Program-made: the position numbers and the translations under genes | The notes under the pieces: generated by a model | Databases searched by the model: none | Told to the model about the DNA's origin: nothing | What the model saw: the letters and a program-made list of their open reading frames with translations, nothing else | DNA from: Taenia hydatigena | Lineage: Eukaryota > Platyhelminthes > Cestoda > Cyclophyllidea > Taeniidae | Reading direction: 5' to 3' | Assembly: GCA_036345935.2 (NCBI GenBank) | Contig: JADWOT020000002.1 | Coordinates: 7,762,140-7,826,139, forward strand | DNA: 64,000 bases | Shown here: positions 38,646 through 50,293 of the stretch, one piece after another | How positions within the stretch are numbered: the first letter of the stretch is position 1 | Layout of the letters: every line of letters starts with the position of its first letter

Positions 38646-39391
38646 TTAGTCATGCACAATGAAAAAACTGGACACAAAATCAGAGATGCCACGTGCCATG
38701 GAACTAGCAGCAATAGGTGTGGCGGCATTTCCATCAGCTGGCTGAACTTGTTCACTGGCCTCGTACCGAAGCAAGTATTGCACAATATCAGAGTGACCAT
38801 GTCTACGGGCATCCATTAGCGGTGTGTGGTTGCTCATGTTCTTCACATCGGTGGTGCCCTCCGACTCACACAACAGAGTGACAGCAGCTAAATTGCCTTT
38901 CCTCGCCGCCCAGTGAAGAGGAGTGTTGCCACGGTGATCAGACAGGTAAGTGTAAGCCCCATTCTCGAGAAGGAGCTGCATCATTTTTATGTAGGATCTT
39001 CTGTGTGAATATTGGGGTCAGCCTAGTAAATTTGCGCAACTTTGGATTAGATGCATATAATTATCTGTCGATACGGAGTAGCAATGCTACCTTACAAGCA
39101 GTGACAAAATTTGGACTTGTGGCTGCTAGAGCTGTTACTTTGCAACTAAAGTAGAGATGAAACAAGCGCTATGCTTAGCTAGCTGCGTGAATATTATGCG
39201 CGGCCTTATGAGGATGAACAACGTGTTCTCAGCTCGTCGCTTCATACTAAAGAAACAATAGTAGGTCCAAAACAACGCACGCCATTTTCCAGTAGTTGCT
39301 TAGCAACTTGGAGCATATTGGAGTCTACTGCTTGAGACAGGGTAATTGAAGTAGAATCACTGCCTGAAGGACCAGCTATTTTTCGCCTTTT
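38646..39391 (-). CDS. Small ankyrin-repeat protein (partial gene model)
   Basis: Three minus-strand pieces. Exon a, 39,391-39,281 (111 nt, after TTATAG): 37 residues starting KRRKIAGPSG, ending in the ankyrin helix LQVAKQLLENG. Exon b, 39,145-39,091 (55 nt, after TTTAG, donor AAG/GTAGCA): TALAATSPNFVTACK, a degenerate ankyrin helix pair. Exon c, 38,975-38,646 (after ATGCAG, ending TAA): LLLENGAYTYLSDHRGNTPL, then HWAARKGNLAAVTLL, then a second repeat NHTPLMDARRHGHSDIVQYL. Joined b to c in phase 0, the text reads as a normal ankyrin repeat. The a to b join is out of phase by simple splicing and about eight residues short of a full repeat, so an exon is missing, a splice site is misplaced, or the gene is decayed. 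Ankyrin repeats bind protein partners; the specific family is not identifiable. The 5' end lies beyond 39,391. Confidence 0.6.
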
Positions 39392-39745
39392 CTATAAGAG
39401 AAAGAAGTGAATGGGCATCTCGGTCGGGCGGCTTGAACAAGGTTGGTAATCAGGAAAATTGTTGTGGCCACTTTTCGTTTAAATAGTGCCGTGCCAAAAT
39501 GCGTTTGCGCTATTAGGCGTTTGGAATCAATGATACATTCTATAATAAAAAATTGTCGCTGCTGAAGCAATGCTGTAACAAATATCAAAGTAATCCATGC
39601 ACAGAAAGGAGAACTTATATGCACTTCGGAGTCGCTCATACTTGCTGAATTGTTCTCATAGACGAAATGATTGAGGGTTTAATCGTTTAAAACTCGTTGC
39701 TAAGTGGTCACACAAATACTAAAGTTGAACAAACTGGTATAAAAC

Positions 39746-39764
39746 TATCAGTTTATAACTGATA
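39746..39764. repeat. Short perfect hairpin
   Basis: TATCAGTT, a 3-base loop, then AACTGATA: an 8 bp inverted repeat in AT-rich DNA, without neighbouring gene ends that would give it a role. Confidence 0.4.
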
Positions 39765-42680
39765 ATGTTGGTGCGAAAGGCGATTTTGTTGCTTGTATAA
39801 CAATAATTTGGACCAATTTTTTTATCTCTTGTTTCCTTTTATTTCTTTTCTCATTTTTATAATAGGAGGTTAGTTGGATTTGCTTTCGAGAGGGAAACAA
39901 GCCATTTACCCTCATGGCTGGCTAGTCCTCTTTTTATTGTAGTGCCTCGCTTGATCGACTGTCTATTTCTGTCACCTGGGTGGTCTAGCCTCCAGGCCAT
40001 GCCAGCAGCCACAACCATTTTTGTTAGCTAAATGTGTATTCTGCCCTAGTTTGATGCCTTATTTTGCCTTCAAGAAAGTACCAGGACGCCAAATTTTAAT
40101 TGCATAACGTTTTATATCGTTTGCTACGGAAAACTTTGTGCAAATTACGCTGCTAATGATGGTCGCTCCTGCAAAATGTGTTTGTTTGCGTATCTTTAAT
40201 TTTGGTTTATCATCCCATCTCGAGAAGGCTGAGGTCAGAGGGGCTTATTTGCTTTTGTTAGTGCAGCACACAAATACATGCAAAGCATGAGCGGTCTCCT
40301 GGGTCAAACGAATGCGTGTCGCAAGAGTACAAATCCAGGTCACGCAACATTAACTGTTCAACGTGATATCGCAAAATGCTGTTTAATATACGTTTGCTCT
40401 AGATTATCATATTGGATGGCTAGTCAGTATTATACGCTTCTAGAACTCGTATAGTTTTGAGAACTTGTAAATTTGAGGCATTTTATCATTAGGTTCAAAT
40501 TGCCTAAACCACATTTGGGCGGTCCGATATTACTGCAACATTCATCACCACGTAAGGACTAATTAGTATTTTAAAGATCATGAAGACGTTATACTATCCG
40601 TTGCATGTGCGCCTGGAAAGCAGCAGCAATTAGTAAGTCGAGGTTGGACTTCTATTCTGCGGCAGAAGTCTCCGACTCGGACGAAGGGTGGAGTGGTTTT
40701 GTCTAAAAAGCCACCCCGTTCTCCCTGTTGGCTTCTTAATAGAGTTTAGGACACTTGACTCCATCAAGGTTCAAACGTGTGTTGCAATCGAAGCTCCATG
40801 GTGGTTTGGCGACGCGTGCTAAACAGCTTTCAATGCACTCGTCTGTGCGCGCCCACTCAGGCACAGCGGTGAGACTGCGTACACCAAAGCCCATGTCAAT
40901 GTCCAGGCTCCAGGTGTCCAATTACCTTAGCTATCATGCTAACGTAGATGTCAGTGTAATTCGTCTTATTGGAGGGTCGCGTGTTGCGAGTCAATTTGTA
41001 TGAGTTGGCAGGGTTTATAAAAGCGTATTGATGAATTCAAATTCCAAGTGATCGATGTCAATGACATGGAGGTGCGCTATATCACAGGTAATCTCACAGC
41101 TATTAAATTATACGTCCATTTAAAGAGGATGCCAAGGTAGGAGACATAGACACGCAACTCGAAATCGCTTTTGATGAGCAGCACAAGATCGAGGGTATCG
41201 TAAATTCTTAAGTTTTGCAACAGGTTGCGCAAAAACGATGATTTCGTCCCCGCTTGAGCCTGTCGCTTAAGAGTGCAGTACTCTTAAACAGCACGCTGAA
41301 CAGTAAGGCCGTTTTGCAAATAACTGGGCTTTAGTCATTCTTGAAGCCTTGTTACCTCCCTGGATGTGGACTACCCCATAGTTCGTGAGGTAGCACCCGC
41401 CAAAAATGAACGCAATCACATCAAACTTCTCAGACTCCATCATTCGGTTTACTCAAGGCTCACCCTTGTGTCTGCTGACTGAACTGAAAAGCTGCATATG
41501 CTAATCGAATTGGAATTTGCCCTTTATTTGTTTGCCACACACGCATATCGCGTCAACGAGGTCGCGTTAACGTCGATGATTCCAAAGGTTAAGTGTCAAA
41601 TCTCCATAGGTCAGCAGGAGTAGTTTTCTATATGAGTTTTAATTTGTTTTAGTCACGCGTTCCCGATCATGTCAGATTTGTGACACTCGCGTGACACACT
41701 TTAGTACACACTGTTCAAATGGATGATAGGTTTGGAGGTCTACTGCAGGCAGCAGTCACCAATTCCAATTCTACGAGACTTTTACCGGTGAAGCCGGATT
41801 GAAGTCTGTCTGCATTTTTGGATGCACAGGAAGTTTGCTACTTCAATATGTACTAAACAGCGGCCTACAAATAGAGGTGCTGATCACCTTTTTGAGATGT
41901 AGTGCCTAATGACTGTCATCCCTAGGGAAACACAAATACAATGTTGAAATTGAAGACCTTTTAGAATGCAGTGACTTACGGAGAAGAGTGTTAGTCTCTC
42001 TGACATGCTTGTAGGGCAATCCATTTAGTGTACACGAGCCCAGCGATCTCTCCTCTCATCTCCTTTCCAACACAAAGGTGTTGCTTGTTTGACAGGCAAC
42101 GAGAATGAATCCCTGATAACTAGTCATTTTCACTCTTATAACTCAACGCACCTCAATGCAAGAGAACTTCACTACTGTCGGGGCCCTTACTAACTATTTT
42201 TAATCAGCTAAAATGTATGCCTTTCGCGCGTCTCTACGCTTGACTTACGATTCAACAATGCAGCGATGAAAAGGCGAGTACCTGTCCTGCAGTAACTGCA
42301 TCCCTTTAACAATGGATGCATCGAAATAATTTTTAATGACAGACAGTGAGAGCACATGTACTGTTACATTTGTCACCATGTCAAAGCTCAACCTTCGTGA
42401 GAAGCTCATGTTGTGCAGAGCACGGGCATGAAAGCTGTGAGGGCAATGCAGATGCCACGTCCATATGCAGCTCTGCGATTCACTTTTTCTCAAAGGACGT
42501 CATTATCCAGGCTGATAATCTAGGCAGCGAACGAATGCCGGACAAAGAAGATAGAGACTCACCCACAAGGCTTCGCTCTTCCGGCCTAACTTCCACCTCA
42601 AGATGAATAATGTGTGGATTATTGATATGAGCTCCTCGATGAAAGACACGTTCCGTCTTCTTAAATAAATTCAAAGTACA
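39765..42680. other. No gene recognised
   Basis: About 2.9 kb without a supported exon. A locally GC-richer minus-strand frame at 40,736-40,921 (DMGFGVRSLTAVPEWA..., four cysteines) looks protein-like but starts at TTG with a stop immediately upstream and has no clear acceptor. It is not called. Confidence 0.4.
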
Positions 42681-42689
42681 TAATTCCAA

Positions 42690-42815
42690 CAGTTGATCCT
42701 CTGATTCAAGTCCGATACCTCACAGCAAGTATGCCTATTCCCAGCATACGGGTCGCAGAAGAATATAGAAGGCTGCTTTCTTGACTGCAAAGACGTCAAG
42801 ACTATTGGCAGGATG
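42690..42815 (+). repeat. Degenerate direct repeat, copy 1
   Basis: Aligns with 43,095-43,222 in the same direction: AAGTCCGAxA, ACAGCAAG/ACTGCAAG, CAGAAGAATATAGAAGG/CAGAGAAGAATGCAGAAGG, TTGACTGC, and GGxAGGATGAAGAC occur in order. The spacing between copies is about 410 bp. No coding function is apparent. Confidence 0.6.
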
Positions 42816-43094
42816 AAGACACGGCGTGCGTGGCAAATAGGCAACGAACTAGGTCGACTTCACCTGCGTTGAAAATGCGGAGTTGGAATGGATTTACGTG
42901 CCTACTCTCCACACATGCGATGGCACAAGAGGCAGTAGTAATGCAAATTGGATGGACTGAATGGGTGCAACTAGTGTGAAATTGAAGTTTGGCATTGAAG
43001 AGATCATTAACGACCGGATAAAAGAAAAACAGCAAAGTCTCATCTGCACTCAATCTGCTGTGCGATGGGATCGTCGACGAAGAACACAACACAA

Positions 43095-43222
43095 AAACTA
43101 ATAGGTAACTCTCCGACTTAAGTCCGACATTACACTGCAAGCGTTTAGATCAGAGAAGAATGCAGAAGGTTCCTTTGTTGACTGCTAATGAGCCAAGATT
43201 ATCGGTAGGATGAAGACGTGGG
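43095..43222 (+). repeat. Degenerate direct repeat, copy 2
   Basis: Second copy of the repeat at 42,690-42,815. Both end with the GGxAGGATGAAGAC word followed by GTG-rich sequence. The roughly 400 bp between copies is not itself repeated. Confidence 0.6.
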
Positions 43223-43562
43223 TATGCTATGGCAGCTTTTTCCGCCGTTTACTGCACGAAACTGATCAGGCAACACTAAATCGGATAAGATAATGCCTTA
43301 TTTTACAAACGAATGAGGGCAAAACTTCTGCTTAGTAGGGAACACAAAAATTCGGTGCTGTGGTGGAAGTGGTGACAATCAAATTGCTGATTGCAAAAAG
43401 CACATCAGTTTCCTTCCTGATGTGTAAATGTCGGAGTGCGAAAGGTAAAGCCGGTACATCCGTCCATTTTTAACTCATGATTGTAGGAAACCCGGGGATC
43501 AAGGCACCGTTTTCACTCAAAATTCAAAAGTCCCATGTATCTAAACCACGCACATCTCTTAC

Positions 43563-43782
43563 CAACTGCATCAAGCCTGTCAGAATCTAACTTAAAACAA
43601 TTTTTAAGAATGGATTGTTTTAAAATTTTGATTGATGTCAACTTTGCCTCCAAATCAGGAAAGACAATTTGAAAGAGATGAGTTTTTACTGCCTGGGCAA
43701 ATTTTTTAACTATCTCGTTTGAAGCATTACCATAACCAAGCGAAATCGCTCCACCAATGGAACGCACAAGGCAATTTGTAAT
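43563..43782 (-). CDS. Candidate internal exon, unknown protein
   Basis: A minus-strand open stretch of 220 nt bounded by an acceptor (ACTTCAG) and a strong donor (GTTG/GTAAGA), entering in phase 0 and leaving in phase 1. It would encode 73 residues, ITNCLVRSIGGAISLGYG..., followed by a region of alternating charged and hydrophobic residues that reads like two amphipathic helices (FPDLEAKLTSIKILKQS) and ends DSDRLDAV. Composition is protein-like and the frame continues open about 50 bases past the donor. I recognise no family. No neighbouring exons on the same strand were found, so this is tentative. Confidence 0.3.
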
Positions 43783-44633
43783 CTGAAGTCTGCTTCTCCT
43801 ACTTCCTTTGCTAAATTTTGCCCCGACCTTAGGGAAGTCGACTTAATCCACGAAGTTCAACCCCTTTTAACTATCTAGACATGCACAACTATCAACCACA
43901 TCCACTCCATTTTGAGACATGAAGTCGCTTCTACTTTCACACGTCTTTTGAATAAAGAATCAAACAGGATGGGATCGTACCAATGCGCAAGAGTAGTCTG
44001 CGGTTATCCCAACCCATGCACGGTATCCAGACAAGTTGGAAAACAGCCACTTCACTCGTCGCAAGTAAACAGTCAGGGCGCCTCACAGTCAGGCGTACAC
44101 CAGCGGCAGCATCGAGCAGATAAAAGCCTCTAGGCAAGGCAAAGAAATTATCTGCCGGGATCTGATAAACTTTGTATCAGGCGCTCCTGTCGAGTTCTTT
44201 TTCTCCTCTCCTTCGTGCAAATGATCAACTGTCTGATCTGCATTGTGACAGATGCCTCTGTTGGCTATTGGCATTAGAGCACCCATCTTTCCTCAGCATC
44301 GAGCCCACAGAGTCCAGCATATTCCAGGTGATAAGGAAACGGCTAAGACAAAAGCCGAAGACCCAAACAAAAAGGGCATATGAGGAGTAGACGAAGAGAA
44401 ATGGAACCGTAAAACGTGTCTGGCTGGCAGTCGTGATCGCACAACTTAGCTTGGGGATGTGACCCAAGCGCTCGATTTAATCGGTTGTCTCACTATTTGG
44501 AAGTCAGCTGTCTGGTTACTACTGGTACGCTGCACGTGCAAAGAATGCAGACAGAGAAGCAAATGCTGTCTTCACAGCCGAAGCACTCACTCAGTGTCTG
44601 GTTGCATCACAACTTTGCCCATCTGCGTGTTGT

Positions 44634-44663
44634 TGGTGATGGTGACAGCGCGCACCATCACCA
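44634..44663. repeat. Perfect 11 bp hairpin
   Basis: TGGTGATGGTG, an 8-base loop (ACAGCGCG), then CACCATCACCA. The stem is perfect and GC-richer than its surroundings. It is not followed by a T-run and lies next to no supported gene, so no role can be given. Confidence 0.6.
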
Positions 44664-45587
44664 CTAATTATAACCCATTAATAGAAGCCCTTCTCCCCAT
44701 CCATATGAACATTTATTCATTTTATTTACGTCCTCGCAATTTTTTTAACCAAAATAACATTGTCTATCGAATCAAACAATTTTATACGTAAGCGACTGCA
44801 CTTTTTATGGTGACGATGTTTCACCTCACGATTTCCGCATTTCGTTTCATCGTCACGCATATGTGTCACGCATATAATGCCAGCATACCGCTTTCCTTAC
44901 TACTTTCCTTCTTTTGTCTTAAACATGCAATTATGCATATACACATGTTCTAATGTCTTCAATCCACCATTTATTCGACATCATTTCAATACGTCCTCGT
45001 CACTAATGCCAGCTCCAAATTCTCTAATTTTGTCATTTTATTTATGAAATGCTTGCAATTTATTTGCCCACTGTCTGGCAATCGCCAGCCACCCAACTAA
45101 CTCAGAAGTATCAGTGCTTTCTTTACTTTTAAGATGCTTTGTTGTTGTCTATTTACCTTCTTGGCATTGCTTGCAATAACTTGCGTGCCCATGTTGCAGC
45201 CAGGTTCGTCTCAGCATATTACGTGACACGCAGTCCACCCTTTCCAAGGGCACTCAAGCCGACTTCCTTCTCCTTGTTGTCAATTTTACAAAGGTCCACG
45301 CTTTTAATTTTAATTTGTCTACGCATTATGCCACGCGCTATAGTCACTGAGCAGTAATGCAGCATTTAAATAATTCACTGCTTCCCGTCAACATGAACGA
45401 AAGCAGTTAAAGCCAGAGTGGTGAAGATGACTCGCAATGGCGAATGCCCACTTACCTAGGTCGAATGTGCGACCGATTATGCATGTACGCAAACTCAAGG
45501 GAGCACATACTTTGCAGTAAATTTCCTCCTCTAGCATAACTCTCCTACTTTGCCCACTCAACACACACCTCGCCTTCCTCATAAATC

Positions 45588-45603
45588 ATAATAATAATAA
45601 TAA
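45588..45603 (+). repeat. (ATA)n microsatellite
   Basis: Five ATA units in a row, with an interrupted unit just before. Simple slippage repeat. Confidence 0.7.
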
Positions 45604-46689
45604 AGGCAGTAAACAGAGCATGTAGACGCCAACAGCAGGGTTTCCGTTAACTTAGCCATGTTTCTATCTTGCCATCGCACATGCACACACTTTAATGGTA
45701 GGGTTAAAAAGAAAACTTCCCACCCTTTTGCTGTAATTGCCTCAGGTTTCCGTGGGAATGTGAACTCCCACCATTCGTTAATTTGGCGCCAAATACACCC
45801 ACTACTCAACTTGATTCTACGAGGAGTAGTGACAATAGCAAAATCACTCCTAAAAGCCATCACTGTGCCTATACAATCGGAGGAGAGTACTCATGCTTGG
45901 GCACAGTTGTGTGAGGCCAAGTTTTCAAGGCGATGCTACGGTCTTGCAATGGGGAAGCATAATTTTGCTAGAGCAACAGGCTATTACGCCAACAATGCGG
46001 CGTCGAAGAGAATATTTTCAGATAAAGTTATAAATAAATACATGTGTGCATGCTTCTTCCAAATTAACGTTCCAGATTCATTAAGGACCGCGAAATCAAA
46101 TGGAACTTGTCCCACCCTGACAGTCTGACCTTATGAAGTGCTCGAGTTACCAACCCTATGCCCTTTCGTACTGCTCCACAGAATCGTTTTCGCATTTCTT
46201 TTGCAACCAACTCGAAAGCCATGAGCCGATTTAACCCAGTGATGTTTGTAAGAGGAACGATGCTTACTGCAACAGCCAATGAGCGGACATTCAAGGAGGT
46301 CACTGCACGCAAGCACAAAGTACTACTTACTCAGTGGTGGTAGACGTGCAAGTTAAGTGCTACTCACTTATTTGTTATTGAGGGATTTCAGTTTTACACA
46401 CAGCTAGACAAAATTGCAATCTGCGCTGCCTCTAATTGGCTAAAAATGTTGGAGCTCCTTAGTGCTGCATTCAAAAAGAAGGATCAGGTTTCCGTAGTAG
46501 AGTCTCGTACCTATTCTTATAGCGTCACCATCCATTGTGCATATCTTGACTCAAATCGACTCATTATTGCTCAACTTCGTACACAAGCATCCCGCAATTC
46601 GCATGCATTCTTGACTGAACATCGGTAGGTTTGCTATAAGCCTTCCAGCTAAAGTAGACATGAATAAATGCTTGCAATAACGCCTTCAC

Positions 46690-46760
46690 AAATCATCTGT
46701 CACGAATCAGTGTGGGTGACTTAGCATAACCCCTTTTCTAGCATGTGATACCGCTGTTAC
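46690..46760 (+). repeat. Isolated satellite relic
   Basis: Words in the satellite's order appear once here: TGTCACGAATCAGTGTGGGTGACTTAGCATAACCCC followed by TAGCATGTGATACC. This corresponds to the CCACxAATCxGTGTGGAGGGATAATCTAGACC ... GCATGTGACACC part of the 142-143 bp monomer. It is the only fragment this far from the arrays that I can align with fair confidence. Confidence 0.45.
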
Positions 46761-47983
46761 TTTGAACCAGATCGTTCAAGCATGGAAATACTCACGCTGA
46801 TATTGCAGCGAGTCATATGCCTCCACATCTTATTGAGAGATCGCTTCTTCATTCCTCTTATGCAAGCGTTTGAAACGTGGGTGTTATTTTCTCTACCAAC
46901 TTGTGTAGCGGTTTCTAATTTTTGTTGCGGCAAAATCAATCAAATGATCTATGAAGGGGGGAGGGGGATTAACGGGCAAATTATTAATATTAAGCATTAA
47001 AAAATAGTTCCACGGGCCGTTTCAAGATTTTTGACTAATCTACAGAACGAATGTGAGAAAAGCATCTGCTGTGCTTTTGGCATTGATTAATATTTGCAAT
47101 TCTTCTAAAGCGTGAGTTTCGCTGGATTAATTTGTAGATAAATGAAAACAGTAACTGCATCATCACTGGCCAATTTGTTTGCTCGCAAGTATACAGTGGG
47201 GGATCTCGTTTGATCTCTTATTCACAGCCCTTAAATTGAGCAGAACGATTTGCCTAGGGTGGTGCATCAATTTTTTTTGCCTTTGATCAGTCACTACACA
47301 GGAGTATTTGAATTCTTGTTCCGTGTGGCACAGTGAGACACTGCAGCAAAGTACCCAAGAAACAAATAGAAGAAAACGGCGCTAATTAAGTCGGCACATG
47401 ATGGAGGATATCGCATTCCATTATTTCTGCACGGTCTTTTTATCATTGTCTTGTTTGTCTTGTACCAGCTGTTTAAATTTCACCAAGTTAGGTAAGCTTC
47501 CTATGCGCTGGCTTTTGCACTCGTAGGTAGAGAGGGAAGAGATGATGGCGCACTGTCTTTACGGATTCGCGACAAAAAGAGTGTGTAGCGACGTATCACA
47601 ATGTGACCACCTATAGCATATGCGAGCAAATCGAACGTCTGCAAAGTAGGGAAAAGCTTGGTTAGACGCAGTGAAGGAGCGGCATCCGTAGTTACGTTAC
47701 TCCTTCATCCACAACGACCTCTCAAACAAGAAAGGGATTCCCTCAAATGTACGAAGATTTCGGGACATTCTTAAACGATAGCAAACTTTGAATTAGCATG
47801 ACGACTAACTTATTATTTCACTACGCGACCCCCTCTTGGTGCTTACTAGTTCTCACATCTGATAGCCTTCATTACGCGATTGTATGTGGGTCTAGAACGG
47901 AACGCCTGATGGGCTGTTGCGAAAGCATAGAGCTCTTACAAATGCGTCAGGTGCTGTGGTTTCGAGGTATTTCTAGGTTGAGG

Positions 47984-48051
47984 ATGGCTCTTCCATCCTA
48001 CCTTGTTTTGTTGGCTACCTGCGCTTTGACCATAGGACGCAGAAGACAGTG
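47984..48051 (+). CDS. Possible signal-peptide first exon
   Basis: ATG followed by a hydrophobic leader (MALPSYLVLLATCALTIG), then RRRQ and a splice donor TG/GTAAGA. It would be a typical short first exon of a secreted protein, and its leader resembles those of taeniid oncosphere antigens in length and character. It lies 2.2 kb upstream of the plus-strand FN3 exons. Its donor is phase 2, whereas the FN3 acceptor needs phase 1, so it cannot be joined directly to them by the splice sites I see. It may belong to another gene, use another donor, or be a relic. Confidence 0.35.
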
Positions 48052-48839
48052 GTAAGATGCCTTCCAACGTTATACTCTGACCAACCTGTAAAAAGATGTA
48101 TTTGGCAAGCGTTGGTGCTTCTGACGTGTGTTTTGATCAACGTAATACAAAGAGATGATGCAGGCGTCTACGCATTATCATCTATCGAAATGGGATTGGA
48201 AAGAGTTACTGGGGCTGAGAATGCAATTACTGAGTGGAAGTCTTCCTGCATTGTTTTTAATTAAATGATATTTCTGCCACCTTTACCACATCCGATCATT
48301 TCGAAATTAAATGCACTCATGCTTGAGATTACAGCCACCAATAACGTTTATAGCTACCTAAGCCATCCTAGCAAATTTGAGCCTTGTGTTTGGAAAAACT
48401 ACATTTTGAAAGTGATCTAAGCTGCATGTTGGTTTGTGTCATAAGCTATCTCGTTGAAATAGATACAAATTGATTGTAGCGTTAATGCAGACACAAGTTG
48501 CCTGGCACGATGCGGAGAGTGTGGGTGGCTTAATTTGGCCTACTTTTTGGAATGTGATGTTGATGCGTTAGTAGTCACAAGCACTAGCTTATTGGTGGGT
48601 GGTGCTTTGGTTTTTCTCAGGCAAAACCAACCTATAAGGAAGCATGATGGCAAATGTGAGCATTGAAGGTAGAATAGCCCACACACATCAGCGCCTGGTA
48701 GCTTTACCGTGTAAATGGAGAAGCCGCCCTGCAGGTCAAGATCAACATACCTGATAGGCCGATATGAGCGCAGGCCATTCCTATAAATATGTCATGAGTT
48801 GTGAACGCGGGTACATTTAGGGCAGAGGTGGTGTTATTT

Positions 48840-48912
48840 CTGTCTTGTCGTGTTGGCTGCCTCCTCTTTGACTAAAGAACCCACGCAATATCGTGGCAAG
48901 ATGCCACTTGAC
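48840..48912 (+). repeat. Decayed copy of the signal-peptide-like exon
   Basis: Aligns with 47,993-48,061: CTTGTYKTGTTGGCTRCC, CTTTGACY, and a final TGGYAAGATGCC are shared. Here the donor GT has become GC and no ATG leader is visible, so if the other copy is an exon this one is probably dead. The two copies lie about 850 bp apart in the same direction. Confidence 0.5.
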
Positions 48913-50293
48913 AATTGTCTTTGATTAGAACATACGAAGATGCATGTGACAATTATTAACGTCGATTGCGTTTATAAGTCTTCTGCTTTATTTTATGCTG
49001 CAGTATAGAGATTTTAATTATTTTGCATTCTCCAAATTCTAATTCCAAACTTTTTTACATTTTGAATAATCGCGTTAACCTGCGCTAATGCCTGCTTGTA
49101 TTCGCTAGGAAGCTTCGTGCACATAACACCTTCGAAAGTGGGTCAATAAATAGTAGGTATAAAATACGCAATAAACGATTAAAAATTGCTGTTTCTAGTC
49201 ATTTGCTATGACGTCGCCGTCAAATTAAGCTGAAACTTCTGGGAGTAGTCAGTGACTTTTATTTCCTGCTCTTATTTCTACTTTGCATTTTGTCATTTTC
49301 AAGGTACCCATTAGGTACAAACATTCAGTACTGCAATTTGCGATAGCTAGCACATTGCCAAGTTGGGCCCAGGCTACACAGATTCTCGTAATTCTACGAA
49401 AAAATAAGTGAGAAATCAACACGAGTTGAAGAATTTGGTTCCGTAGTCGACGGGACATAGATTTGAAAGACCATGCATATGAACTTAATGCGCTATTAGG
49501 GTCAGCCCATTCACTTTGTGGTTCCTCGTCTCTTCACTGCAGTTGTTGACTTCAGTGGCAAATGAACCCACCACTGACACTGAGAGCACCTTTTAAGTTT
49601 TGATGCCCATGACGTCCACGAATCTGCGCAGTGACTCCACCTGGCCAGAACAGGTGCATGGCTGGCGCATTTGTAACCCGCACAGTACATAGCGTGCTGT
49701 GACGCCTACCAAAATTGGGACCTCTATCCATTTTTGTCTACTTCTGGCCAAAAGGCGTTGATACAAAGGAGTGGCAATGAAATCTCAACATCAAATGCTT
49801 CCTATATTTCAACCCCAAACGCTCTCTACAAATCTGCACGTGTGGTCTAGTATTTGGTTTTTAGTTTGCTTGGGACATGCATTTTTAATCATGCCAGTTT
49901 CGGCATGAGTGCAACATCTCTGCTTACTATCTCCCGGTTTAACACTAACGCGCACTCTTCAAATGAACAACTGGTATAGAATCTGGCGGGAGGCAACAAT
50001 CACGAGGTCGAATTGCATGAGACTTTACTAATAAAAGTTGACGTAAATAACGCGGTCTTATCGAACACAAGAAGGTTATTTCCAAATGAACCTTGCGCAA
50101 ATACGTGCAAATAGAAGTGTTATACTCCTTTTAGAATGATAATATACAGTAACACCCCCTTATTGAGCTTCACTTCTTTAAAGCATATGCATTTTGACGG
50201 TCTTTTGGTCACTACCGTTTCTGTCAGGATGCTAGTGGTAACATTCTGCATCTTCATGGTTGATTAAAACGCCTACAATTGCCTCTCTTTTAG
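48913..50293. other. No gene recognised; flank or intron of FN3 gene
   Basis: Sequence upstream of the first plus-strand FN3 exon. A small ATG frame just before it (50,191-50,268) is hydrophobic, but no usable donor leaves room for an intron. I therefore could not find the first exon of the gene here. Confidence 0.4.

Larger units (their letters stand above)
43800..47920. other. No gene recognised
   Basis: About 4 kb with many short overlapping frames in both directions and no recognisable domain. It contains a short hairpin, a small trinucleotide repeat and one satellite relic, listed separately. The 156-codon plus frame at 45,658-46,128 shows no motif, and a minus-strand frame overlaps part of it. 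Confidence 0.4.

Noticed and set aside
40736..40921. GC-richer, cysteine-containing minus-strand frame
   Set aside because: It starts at TTG directly after a stop, has no acceptor within reach, and shows no recognised motif.
45388..45582. Minus-strand frame with LIM-like EEEIYCKVC before a good GTAAGT donor
   Set aside because: Only one half of one zinc finger could be read, the partner cysteines and histidine are missing, and an ATA repeat lies immediately upstream.
46064..46318. Minus-strand LNVRSL word resembling the start of non-LTR retrotransposon endonucleases
   Set aside because: Similarity is limited to about six residues, and no further endonuclease or reverse transcriptase motif follows.
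48049..48264. Ig-like RDDAGVYALS word in a plus-strand frame
   Set aside because: It lacks the cysteine expected after GVY and the rest of an Ig domain, and the frame begins across a likely splice donor.
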